From Planctomycetota bacterium (lineage in GTDB: Bacteria; Planctomycetota; PUPC01; DSUN01): 25,997 bases of DNA. The stretch covers positions 1 to 25,997 of the forward strand of contig VGYW01000073.1 in assembly GCA_016872875.1 (NCBI GenBank), given 5' to 3'. The number at the start of each line of letters is the position of its first letter. Positions within the stretch are counted from its first letter, which is position 1. Made by a program: the position numbers and the translations under genes. Below the pieces are notes generated by a model. That model worked only from the letters and a program-made list of their open reading frames with translations. It was not told where the DNA came from and did no database searches. Shown here piece after piece: positions 15,401 to 21,109 of this stretch.

Positions 15401-16368
15401 AGGGCGCGAAAGCCCTGGCGGACTACCGCCAGGCCCAGGGGCTCGCCGCACTCGTCGTGGACATCGAGGACGTCTACGACGAGTTCGCCTACGGCATCGC
15501 CACGCCCAAGGCAGTGCAGGCGTTCCTTGCCTGGGCGCGGAGCAACTGGCGCGAGCCGCCCAGATACGTCCTCCTCGCAGGGCACGGCACGTGGGACTAC
15601 AAGGACTACCTCGGCCGCGGCGACAACCTCATCCCCGCCCTTCAGGTGGACACCCCCTACGGCCTCTTCAGCCACGACGGCGAGTTCTCGAAGCAGGCCG
15701 CGGTCGGGCGGCTCCCCGCGAGGACCCCGGACGAGTTGGCCGTGATGATTGCCAAGACCATCGCGTACGAGCAGAGCGTGGGGGCCTGGCGCAACCGGGT
15801 TCTCATGGTGGCCGACAACGCCGACGGCGGCGGGAACTTCCCCCGCGACAGCGACGACCTCGCGGCGCTCATCCCGGCCGGCCACGCCGTTGACAAGGTC
15901 TACCTCTCACAGTTCTCCTTGAACGAAGCCCGACGGCGCCTCATCAGCGGGCTCGACGCGGGGGCGCTCCTGGTGAACTACATCGGCCATGGCGGCATGG
16001 CGCAGTGGACTCACGAGGGCCTGCTGAGGACGAGCGACGTAGACGCGCTCCGCAACGGCACCCGCCTGCCCGTCGTCGCGGCCCTCACCTGCCTCTCCGC
16101 CCGCTTCGCCTTGCCCGGCTACGACTGCATCGGCGAGGCATTCGTCCTCAAGCCTGACGGCGGCGCCGTGGCCTTCTGGGGGCCGTCGGGACTCTCCATG
16201 AACGACGAGGCGAAGGGCCTCGGCCGGCGCTTCATCCAGGCCGCCTTCGGGCAGCCCGCCGCCAGGGTGGGCGACGCGGCACTCCGCGCTGCCGCCACGG
16301 AAACCGAGATGTCGAAGACCTTCAACCTCCTCGGCGACCCCGCCCTGAAGCTCAGGCCGGCCGATTGA
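12433..16368 (+). CDS. Secreted two-protease protein: subtilisin (S8) plus gingipain-like (C25) domain
   Basis: A 1311-residue exported protein. Residues 1-~41 form a signal peptide (hydrophobic core CILGVALMALSFSAA). A propeptide-like region follows (about 58-130, FLPDEVIVKFKPG to VEYAEPN). The S8 domain has a full triad: D184 (VAVVDTG), H232 (DGHGTHVTG) and S412 (GTSMAAPHVSG). Residues ~480-580 resemble a fibronectin-like domain, then comes a linker with a repeat insertion (~613-632). From ~980 the C25 caspase-like domain has H1186 (NYIGHGG) and C1220 (ALTCLSARF), a His-Cys spacing close to that of gingipains, and ends NLLGDPALKLRP. No T9SS sorting domain is visible. ATG 12433 is chosen because AAGGAG is eight bases upstream; GTG 12430 is nearly equivalent. 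It probably acts outside the cytoplasm; its substrate is unknown. Confidence 0.9.
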   Translation: MHLFPAGGAMGRRSLAATRGAWCILGVALMALSFSAAGYGAERFGVRRWVKPDGPKFLPDEVIVKFKPGAAQAAIEAVHRRHGTAEIYTSKLGGFKRVRTPAGKTIEEMVAALSKEPSVEYAEPNSICYAFMTPNDPYYQYQWHLDIPQSSENPAWHGSNGGGINVEPAWDVSQGLGVVVAVVDTGVAYENYSKPPPQPKTYYEAPDLANTTFVPGYNFIADTTHANDDDGHGTHVTGTIAQSTNNSLGVAGVAFRCSIMPVKVLNSRGSGTAATVADGIRFAADNGAKVINMSLGWPVTGGVPYDPGETVRSAVAYAYGMGVTIVCASGNDGESAVAYPAAYDDYCIAVGATRYDETRPSYSNYGASLDLVAPGGDLGVDQNGDGYADGVLQNTFGNRLDDWNYFFYQGTSMAAPHVSGVAALIIALGVTNPDEVRSILQSTAEDKGAVGWDQLYGYGLVHAYAAVQVAGAPTVAMVTVLRASPQDSGVAVTWETAAETGTLGFYVTRRDEATGEEQRVGNRLLRALAHAPLGGKYRLLDPTAEPGRTYSYTLVEVEAGGQERFHGTCRATLDKGVGGAAAATPALRPPDAERPGYSFSARETGEPRPRRAGRGGACPRPDLGAHKGRPYRWASPGAAAVKIGVKEDGLYFVGSSDIAPLLGIPEEGMGNLIQHGLLALSCQGRPVAYLPADDAGGICFYGKKLDSIYTDENIYWVELGRGILVRQLSQSESVPAAGTETFVDSAHAEENYFPATGLYHDPEADFWLWAYLMAGSPGDDRRSFIIRADGAASAGLATLKVRLKGATDTKGAPDHHARVALNGTMVGEGRWDGTEARTLEFAFRQGLLLEGANTVSVEAALPPGTPYSVFYVDSFDLTYQRHYVAVGDSLLLRADQNPVVTVTGFNSPAISVFDVTDPWSPALLRGTTIDEADGTCRVSFAAAGPDDLYLALTPGAVRSPASLRPDVPSRLKSRANAAAYLAIAPSELKEGAKALADYRQAQGLAALVVDIEDVYDEFAYGIATPKAVQAFLAWARSNWREPPRYVLLAGHGTWDYKDYLGRGDNLIPALQVDTPYGLFSHDGEFSKQAAVGRLPARTPDELAVMIAKTIAYEQSVGAWRNRVLMVADNADGGGNFPRDSDDLAALIPAGHAVDKVYLSQFSLNEARRRLISGLDAGALLVNYIGHGGMAQWTHEGLLRTSDVDALRNGTRLPVVAALTCLSARFALPGYDCIGEAFVLKPDGGAVAFWGPSGLSMNDEAKGLGRRFIQAAFGQPAARVGDAALRAAATETEMSKTFNLLGDPALKLRPAD
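14270..14325 (+). repeat. 56-nt double-hairpin repeat inside the protease gene
   Basis: The ends GTAGGGGCG and CGCCCCTAC are inverted repeats. Inside are two 8-bp hairpins, GGGCGGGG/CCCCGCCC with loop CTTGT and GGGCGCCC/GGGCGCCC with loop ACAAG; the loops are complementary. The in-frame translation includes GAHKGRPYR, typical of a dispersed repeat seen in many bacterial genomes (family knowledge, not searched). Confidence 0.8.
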
Positions 16369-16389
16369 CAGCAGCAAGGGTTCCACGCG

Positions 16390-16887
16390 ATGCCGGTGTA
16401 TGAGTTCCTTTGCGCCGACTGCAATCGCGTGTTCAACTTTCTGGCCCGGAGCCCCGACGCGGCGGGCTGCAAGCCGGCCTGCCCCAAGTGCGGCGGCAGG
16501 CGGATGAGCAGGCTCTTCTCCCCTTTCGCAACGGGGCGCAAGGGCGCGCAGCCCAGCAAGGGCGCGGAGGCTCCCTCGCCCGACGCCGACCGCGACCTCA
16601 GCCCCGCAGAAGAGGCCCGCATGGAGCGCGCGATGGCCGGCCTCGAACGCGACATGGAGTCCATTGACGAGAACGACCCGCGCCAGGTGGCCGCGGCCAT
16701 GCGGCGCCTCTCCGACGCCAGCGGCGAGAGGCTCGGCCCAGAGTTCGACGAGATGGTCCGCCGCATCGAGGCCGGCGAAGACCCCGAAAAGGTCGAGGAG
16801 GAAATGGGCGACCTCCTCGGCGAAGGGGAACCCGGCGGCGCACCCGGCGGCCCGCCTACCCGCGACGATGGCCTCTATGACCTGTAG
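16390..16887 (+). CDS. FmdB-type zinc-ribbon regulatory protein
   Basis: A 165-residue protein starting MPVYEFLCADCNRVF, the opening of the FmdB (putative regulatory protein) zinc-ribbon family. Zinc ligands are C8, C11, C31 and C34 (CxxC...CPKC). The rest is hydrophilic: a GRKGAQPSKG linker, then an acidic helical region (about 75-145) and a G/P-rich tail. The ribbon is usually 60-110 residues, so this is a long member. An AAGGG site lies upstream of the ATG. It follows the protease gene by 21 nt and could be co-transcribed. Function is unknown beyond probable nucleic-acid or protein binding. Confidence 0.8.
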   Translation: MPVYEFLCADCNRVFNFLARSPDAAGCKPACPKCGGRRMSRLFSPFATGRKGAQPSKGAEAPSPDADRDLSPAEEARMERAMAGLERDMESIDENDPRQVAAAMRRLSDASGERLGPEFDEMVRRIEAGEDPEKVEEEMGDLLGEGEPGGAPGGPPTRDDGLYDL

Positions 16888-17003
16888 GAACCGCGTCAGC
16901 TTGACCGCCTATCAAGCAGTCCCTGCTAGCCGACCGACAGGGAGGGGGGCTTTCCCCATCATGCCCATCCCAAAACAGACAACTGGGCCAGTGCGCTTTG
17001 GTC

Positions 17004-17032
17004 TTGACAGCACGGACCCGGGATTGTATGAT
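17004..17032 (+). promoter_or_regulatory. Consensus sigma70 promoter for the 17135-18166 unit
   Basis: TTGACA at 17004-17009 and TATGAT at 17027-17032 are separated by exactly 17 bp. It sits in the gap after the FmdB gene and would start transcription near 17040, about 95 nt before the ATG at 17135. It is one of the best promoters in the window. Confidence 0.8.
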
Positions 17033-17134
17033 ACCACCACTTTCGGAGGACGCTTGCTTGGCGGGCCTCGCACCGGTAAGCCCAGCAACCGAAGGAACTG
17101 CTTCACCGTGAAGAGGAGCAAGTGGAGTAGGACC

Positions 17135-17809
17135 ATGGAAAGGGTTGGCATTGGAGGGGTCCTTACCATAGTCTTTGGGGCGGTGGCTGTTGTGATAGCG
17201 CTAGCTTTTTCGCCGCAACCTGCCGGATGGTTTGAGGGGTGGCTGCGTGTGTCGAGTATTCTTGCGCGCCTCATGTCTGGCCTAGCTGGAGTGGCGGTGT
17301 CGTTCATTCTTGTGTGTGTGGCCCTGGCGATCTTCGGTCGTGCTGCAGACGAGCAGGAGGTCCCCAGCCGGGCGAATGGCCTGTACAATCTGGAAGGAGT
17401 TCTTGACGCCATGTGGAAGACTGCTCTCAACTTCGCAGAAGGAGTGGAGAAGCTTCACATTGAGCTGGAGAAGGGGCGTGAGCCCAGTCGAGCCAATCAG
17501 GCCAAGGCCCATCGGAGCGCCCTGCGGAAACTGGATTACGATCTGCTCCAGTGCGACAATCGACACCTGCGGGATTCCGCCGTGTTATCCGGGGTTCCAC
17601 AGGAGTTCCTGGAGGCGCGCACTGAGCTTCAGAATCAACTCGCGGACATCACGTCCAAGTTGCGGCCTCGTTTCTGGCGAGACCCTGAGGGATGCTTGGC
17701 AAAGGCGGCCCGCCGTGCCAGCATCCTGGCAGAGAAGGCGCGGGCCCACGCCCGTGCTGTCGAGGAGAAGAAAGAAGCACTAGGTGCCCCTTCGCAGGCA
17801 TCCTCTTGA
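17135..17809 (+). CDS. Two-pass membrane protein with a helical C-terminal domain, unknown
   Basis: I do not recognise this 224-residue protein. Two membrane helices lie at about residues 6-25 (IGGVLTIVFGAVAVVIALAF) and 47-68 (MSGLAGVAVSFILVCVALAIF). A charged, probably coiled-coil cytoplasmic region follows from about 75 to the end, with leucine-rich heptad-like stretches and a basic and then acidic C-terminus. ATG 17135 has GGAG seven bases upstream; GTG 17108 in the same frame, with GAAGGA 11 bases upstream, is an alternative. It is the first gene of a two-gene unit bounded by a consensus promoter (17004) and a terminator hairpin (18176). Its base composition looks less GC-rich than the neighbours, which may indicate acquisition. 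Confidence 0.7.
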   Translation: MERVGIGGVLTIVFGAVAVVIALAFSPQPAGWFEGWLRVSSILARLMSGLAGVAVSFILVCVALAIFGRAADEQEVPSRANGLYNLEGVLDAMWKTALNFAEGVEKLHIELEKGREPSRANQAKAHRSALRKLDYDLLQCDNRHLRDSAVLSGVPQEFLEARTELQNQLADITSKLRPRFWRDPEGCLAKAARRASILAEKARAHARAVEEKKEALGAPSQASS

Positions 17810-17824
17810 GAGGAGATATCATGA

Positions 17825-18166
17825 ATGAGTGACAAGATCAAAGAAACGCCTGAGCACGTTTGCCAGAGCATGCGTTTGCTTTTTGCTGACCTGGAGCGAG
17901 AGTTCTCCAAGGGCGCTGATCGTTCTGCCGTGCGCATGTGCGAACTGTCGAGAGCACTCAGCGATGAGGCCGACCACGCCTTCAGTCACCCAGAGGTCTG
18001 GGAGGGGGCGAATTACGAACGTGCTTTGGATCTCCTTCGTAAGTGTGTCGATGCCGTGAGAGGCACCGAGTACGAGGCGAACTGCGCACGCCGTCCAGAC
18101 GAGTTCGCACGCAGAATCTCTACCGCACGCGAAGCACGAGAAGCGCTGCAGAAGATCGGATGCTAG
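17825..18166 (+). CDS. Small soluble helical protein, unknown
   Basis: A 113-residue hydrophilic protein with no recognised domain, signal peptide or membrane segment. It looks all-helical (for example VCQSMRLLFADLEREFSK, ERALDLLRKCVDAVR). It begins 15 nt after the membrane-protein stop. An AGGAG site at 17811-17815 serves ATG 17825; an ATG at 17821 in another frame stops after three codons and could slightly attenuate initiation. The pair probably work together, with this one as a cytoplasmic partner of the helical domain of the 17135 product (inference). A terminator-like hairpin follows directly. Confidence 0.65.
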   Translation: MSDKIKETPEHVCQSMRLLFADLEREFSKGADRSAVRMCELSRALSDEADHAFSHPEVWEGANYERALDLLRKCVDAVRGTEYEANCARRPDEFARRISTAREAREALQKIGC

Positions 18167-18175
18167 AAAGCACTC

Positions 18176-18210
18176 AGGAAAGCCGACATGCGCGAGGCCT
18201 CGGCTTTCCT
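18176..18210 (+). terminator. Terminator-like hairpin after the 17135-18166 unit
   Basis: The arms AGGAAAGCCGA (18176-18186) and TCGGCTTTCCT (18200-18210) pair perfectly over 11 bp around a 13-nt loop, ten nt after the stop codon at 18166. The T-run is weak, so termination efficiency is uncertain. Confidence 0.6.
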
Positions 18211-18268
18211 TGCCCGCCGGGCCATCGAGATAGATCCTCCCCCCCCTGACCTGGCTTGCGGTGCCTCC

Positions 18269-18298
18269 TTGTGAAGTCATGCCGATGGTGCATAGTAT
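18269..18298 (+). promoter_or_regulatory. Possible promoter for the nucleotidyltransferase remnant
   Basis: TTGTGA at 18269-18274 and TAGTAT at 18293-18298 are separated by 18 bp, between the terminator and the 18327 frame. The match is moderate. A second TTGACA at 18406-18411 has no good -10 partner. Confidence 0.3.
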
Positions 18299-18326
18299 AC
18301 TGCCATCCTGCACTGACCCTTGATGC

Positions 18327-19046
18327 GTGGGTGTGACATCAGGCCAAGCGCTCAGGCCCACCATCGAATGGGCGGCGGAGAATCCCTCCGCCGACGCTAT
18401 AAAGCTTGACATGGAGTATGGTTATGCGAATGCCTCCTGGGGCCACTGGATGATCAAAACCACAGGGGGAGGCAATGATCGGCCAGCGGCTAGCTCTGAC
18501 TCGTCACGAGCCGCGGGGACGGTGGAACGTGCATGCCAAGACCGCCCCGAAGCGGAATTCCTCCTCTGCTGCGCGCGAACCCAGCTCGCGCCCGACGCGG
18601 CCGCGCGGGTAAAGTCCCTCGCCGCCCAAGGGCTCGACTGGACCCGTCTCGTGGAGCTCGCCCGCGCGAACGGCGTGCTGCCTCTCCTCTATCGCAGCCT
18701 CGCGGCCACGTGCCCCGACGCCGTCCCAGGAGCCATTCTGAAGGGCCTCGCCGACCACTGGCGCGACAACTCCGTCCGCAGCCTGCTCATGGCCGTGGAA
18801 CTCCTGAAGCTCCTTGAACTGCTCCACACCCACGGCATTCAAGCAATCCCCTTCAAAGGCCCGGCGCTTGCCGCGTCCGCATACGGCGACGTGGCTCTCC
18901 GCCAATTCTCCGACCTCGACCTGCTCCTTCCGAGGTGGGACTTCCGGCGGGCCAGGCGCCTCCTCGTCTCCCACGGCTTCAAGTCCTATCGCTTCAACCT
19001 CGAACACCCCGCCTCCGGCCTCACCGTCGAGCTCCACAGGCTCCCC
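18327..19046 (+). pseudogene. Nucleotidyltransferase-family protein (PF14907-like), 5' part of a broken gene
   Basis: Frame 3 encodes a protein resembling the uncharacterised nucleotidyltransferase family often found in polysaccharide clusters. Diagnostic stretches are PEAEFLLCCARTQL, VLPLLYRSL, and GIQAIPFKGPALAASAYGD followed by RQFSDLDLLLP, where the DLDLL aspartates are the likely metal-binding pair of the polymerase-beta fold. Homology ends at LTVELHRLP, exactly where the 7-mer repeat starts (19047). The frame reads on to 19661 but the downstream translation (S/P/R-rich) is out of frame with the family. The start is uncertain: GTG 18327, ATG 18450 or others; the first ~60 residues look unconserved. 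The C-terminal half continues in frame 2 from about 19105. Confidence 0.7.
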
Positions 19047-19104
19047 ATTTCGGATTTCGGATTTCGGATTTCGGATTTCAATCCGCAATCCGCAATCCGC
19101 AATC
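19047..19104 (+). repeat. Inverted 7-mer repeat array that splits the nucleotidyltransferase gene
   Basis: Four tandem CGGATTT units (19051-19078) are followed after two bases by three ATCCGCA units and a partial (19081-19104). Read as CAATCCG, the second block is the reverse complement of CGGATTG, so the arms pair except at one base per unit. Arrays of this kind are familiar intergenic repeats in some planctomycete-like genomes (recalled, not searched). Confidence 0.9.
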
Positions 19105-19687
19105 TCCTCACCCGGTCAAGCTCCTCGCCTCCCAAGTGCCCACCCTTGCCCCCGAGGAGATGCTCCTCGCCCTCGCCGCCCACGGCTCCAAGCACTGCTG
19201 GGACCGCCTCTCCTGGGTCTGCGACCTCGCCGAGTTCATCTCCAGCCAGCCTCAGACGGACTGGGCGGCCGTCCTCGAACGAGCGACTGCGGCGGGCAGG
19301 AGACGGCGGCTTCTCTGGGGCCTGCTGCTCGCGAGGGACCTGTTGGGCCTGCCCCTGCCGTCCGAGGCCGCCGCGGCGGCGGCCGCCGACCCCCGCCTGC
19401 CCCGGCTCGTCGCCCAGGCCCGCCCCCTCATCTTCTGGACGCGGCGCGAGCCCTTCGGGAACGTCGAGCAGTGGGCGACCCAGCTCCGCTCGATGGAGCG
19501 CCTCCGCGACAGGCTGCTCTTCTGCCTCCGCCTCCTCGCTGAGGGCTTCAGGCCCAACAAGACCGACCGCGCCGCCGTCCCCCTCCCACGGCCTCTCCAC
19601 CTCCTCTACTACGCCATCCATCCCATCCGCATCGCAGTCACCTACCTCCCCCGCGCCGTGAAGCACCTCCTCAAGGGTGCCTCGTAG
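19105..19687 (+). pseudogene. Nucleotidyltransferase-family protein, 3' part of the broken gene
   Basis: Frame 2 after the repeat encodes PVKLLASQVPTLAPEEMLLALAAHGSKHCWDRLSWVCDLAEF and continues to TAG/TGA at 19687. The stretch TLAPEEMLLALAAHGSKH closely resembles the conserved C-terminal region of the same nucleotidyltransferase family (pattern T-x-S/A-P-E-x-LL-x-L-x-x-H-G-x-K-H). This is not the frame used by the 5' part, so the repeat insertion and associated loss of some sequence broke the gene. Some tens of residues expected between LHR and the TLAPEE motif appear to be missing. No start codon or ribosome site supports separate translation. Confidence 0.7.
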
Positions 19688-20215
19688 CGGCAAGCGCCCC
19701 GCTTGTCGAGCGCAGACGGAGCGCCGCGTGCAATAACAGATTCGTGCGGGTGGGCACACCTTTGTGCCCACCTGCACGAATCCGCTATTGCACCCCAGAA
19801 CGCCGAGAGACCACACGCGAGGCCCGGTGGACCCCAGAGCCTCCTCGAAGGGTCACCGGGCTTCGCTCGTTCTGAGCGTAAGCGTCCTGATGGCCGCCAA
19901 CGAGCGGCACCTCGTCCCCTACTCAGGCAAAGTCCCGGACGTCGAGGTCATCTGTGTCCGCCAGCCACAGCAGCGGCCAGGCCTACTTGCTGGCGCCTTG
20001 TTGCCAGGCGAATGAGCTGAGGGCATGCGCCGCGAAGCCGAAGGTGCGGCTCGCGTGGGCCGTGTTGTCGGTCCCCACCTGTCGGTCTCCACCTGGAGGT
20101 AGCGCACCAGAGGACGCAGCCCCGACGGGCCAGAATGAGGTTGCATTCCCCGCGGCAATGTGCATGATCGCCAGGGGGAGAGGTCCTTCCCGAGGGTTGC
20201 GTTGGAGGGTCCGCC
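19688..20215 (+). other. 528-nt stretch without a convincing gene
   Basis: Short open frames (for example 19764-20015) have no recognisable domain, no good ribosome site and unremarkable composition. The stretch contains the 66-nt palindrome at 19728-19793 and, at its end, the GGAGGG ribosome site (20203-20208) of the next gene. No clear promoter for the 20216 gene was found. Confidence 0.6.
19728..19793 (+). repeat. 66-nt near-perfect palindrome with 4-nt loop
   Basis: Arms 19728-19758 and 19763-19793 match at 28 of 31 positions (outer GTGCAATA, inner GGTGGGCACA) around loop CCTT. The ends GTGCAATA/TATTGCAC are AT-rich compared with the surroundings. It lies 40 nt after the broken nucleotidyltransferase gene and is too long for an ordinary terminator. 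Confidence 0.85.
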
Positions 20216-21109
20216 ATGACAGCACGTGTCGTTCTCAGCAGGGGCATGGGCGTTGCCGCGGCTCTCGCCTGGCGTCTGGCCCTGGCCGCCGAGCCGCTGG
20301 TGGAATACTACAAGGCCGGCGACGTGGGGGTGTTCGCCGCCGCGCTGGCGCTGCCAGCCGACGTTGACCTCGCCACGAGCGTCCTCTCGGTCCAGCCGAA
20401 GGACGACAAGACGTATCTGCTCTACGTTGACCTGCCGCTGTCGGTGCTGGAGCGCCTTCGAGCGGCCGACCGCCACGAGCGGCCGCGCCTCAGCCGTGCG
20501 CAGGAGGCTAAGGCGGACGCCCTCGACAAGGAGATTTCGGGCCTTTACGGGCAGACAGCGTACCCGAGCGCCATCCAGATCAACAACCAGAAGCTCGATG
20601 GCCTGAGGGCGCTCCTCGCCGCTGAGGAGGCGAAGAAGGAGGGCCGCGACGAGGCCCTCATCGCCCGCACGAAGGAGCAGACCAAGGAACTCGCGGCCGC
20701 CACCAACAAGCTGGTGGATGACTGGCATAAGGCCGGGGGCGAGCGCGACAGGCTCTACAAGCGGATCGCCGAGCTCCAGGGGGAGAAGGAGAAGCTCTAC
20801 GCCGACGCCCGCAAGGAGGGCCGCGACGCCTTGGCCGCTCTGCCCGCCCGCGTCCTCGGCCGCTTCCAGGGCACGGGCAAGGCCAGGGTCGCCGTCCTCG
20901 CTCGCTCGAGCGAACAGCTCCTGGCCGAGCCGCGCCCCGTGGCCATCCTGGAGCTCGACCTGCCTGCGGCCGACGGCGGGAGCAGCTCTGCATCGGCGTC
21001 TCGCTCCTCACCAGGCTCCTCGGCGACCTCGTCATCGGCGAGATGGCGCTCACGGGCAACGACCCCTTCCTCATCGAGGGCACCGACCTCACCGTGCTCA
21101 TCCAGGTGA
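20216..21109 (+). pseudogene. Large exported protein of unknown function, 5' part before a frameshift
   Basis: ATG 20216 has GGAGGG seven bases upstream. The product starts with a signal peptide (VAAALAWRLALA, likely cut after ALA near residue 24). A domain near 26-90 follows (VEYYKAGDVGVFAAALALP, TYLLYVDLPLSVLERL), then a long coiled-coil region (about 95-205, rich in E, K, A). It continues to VAILELDLPAADGG near residue 255. After that the frame turns into S/R/P-rich nonsense until the stop at 21109, while the sensible sequence moves to frame 1 (REQLCIGVSLLTRLLGDL). The break lies near 20973-20985 and fits a single missing base. Together with the 21043 frame it would form a protein of about 900 residues. 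It could be an assembly error, a recent mutation or, less likely, programmed frameshifting. Confidence 0.7.

Noticed and set aside
14545..15885. Minus-strand open frame of 446 codons inside the protease gene
   Set aside because: Antisense to well-supported protease sequence; no motif, no ribosome site.
18406..18434. TTGACA at 18406 as a promoter
   Set aside because: No acceptable -10 hexamer 16-18 bp downstream.
19764..20015. Possible 83-codon gene in the 19688-20215 stretch
   Set aside because: No ribosome site, no domain, and its first codons lie in the palindrome.
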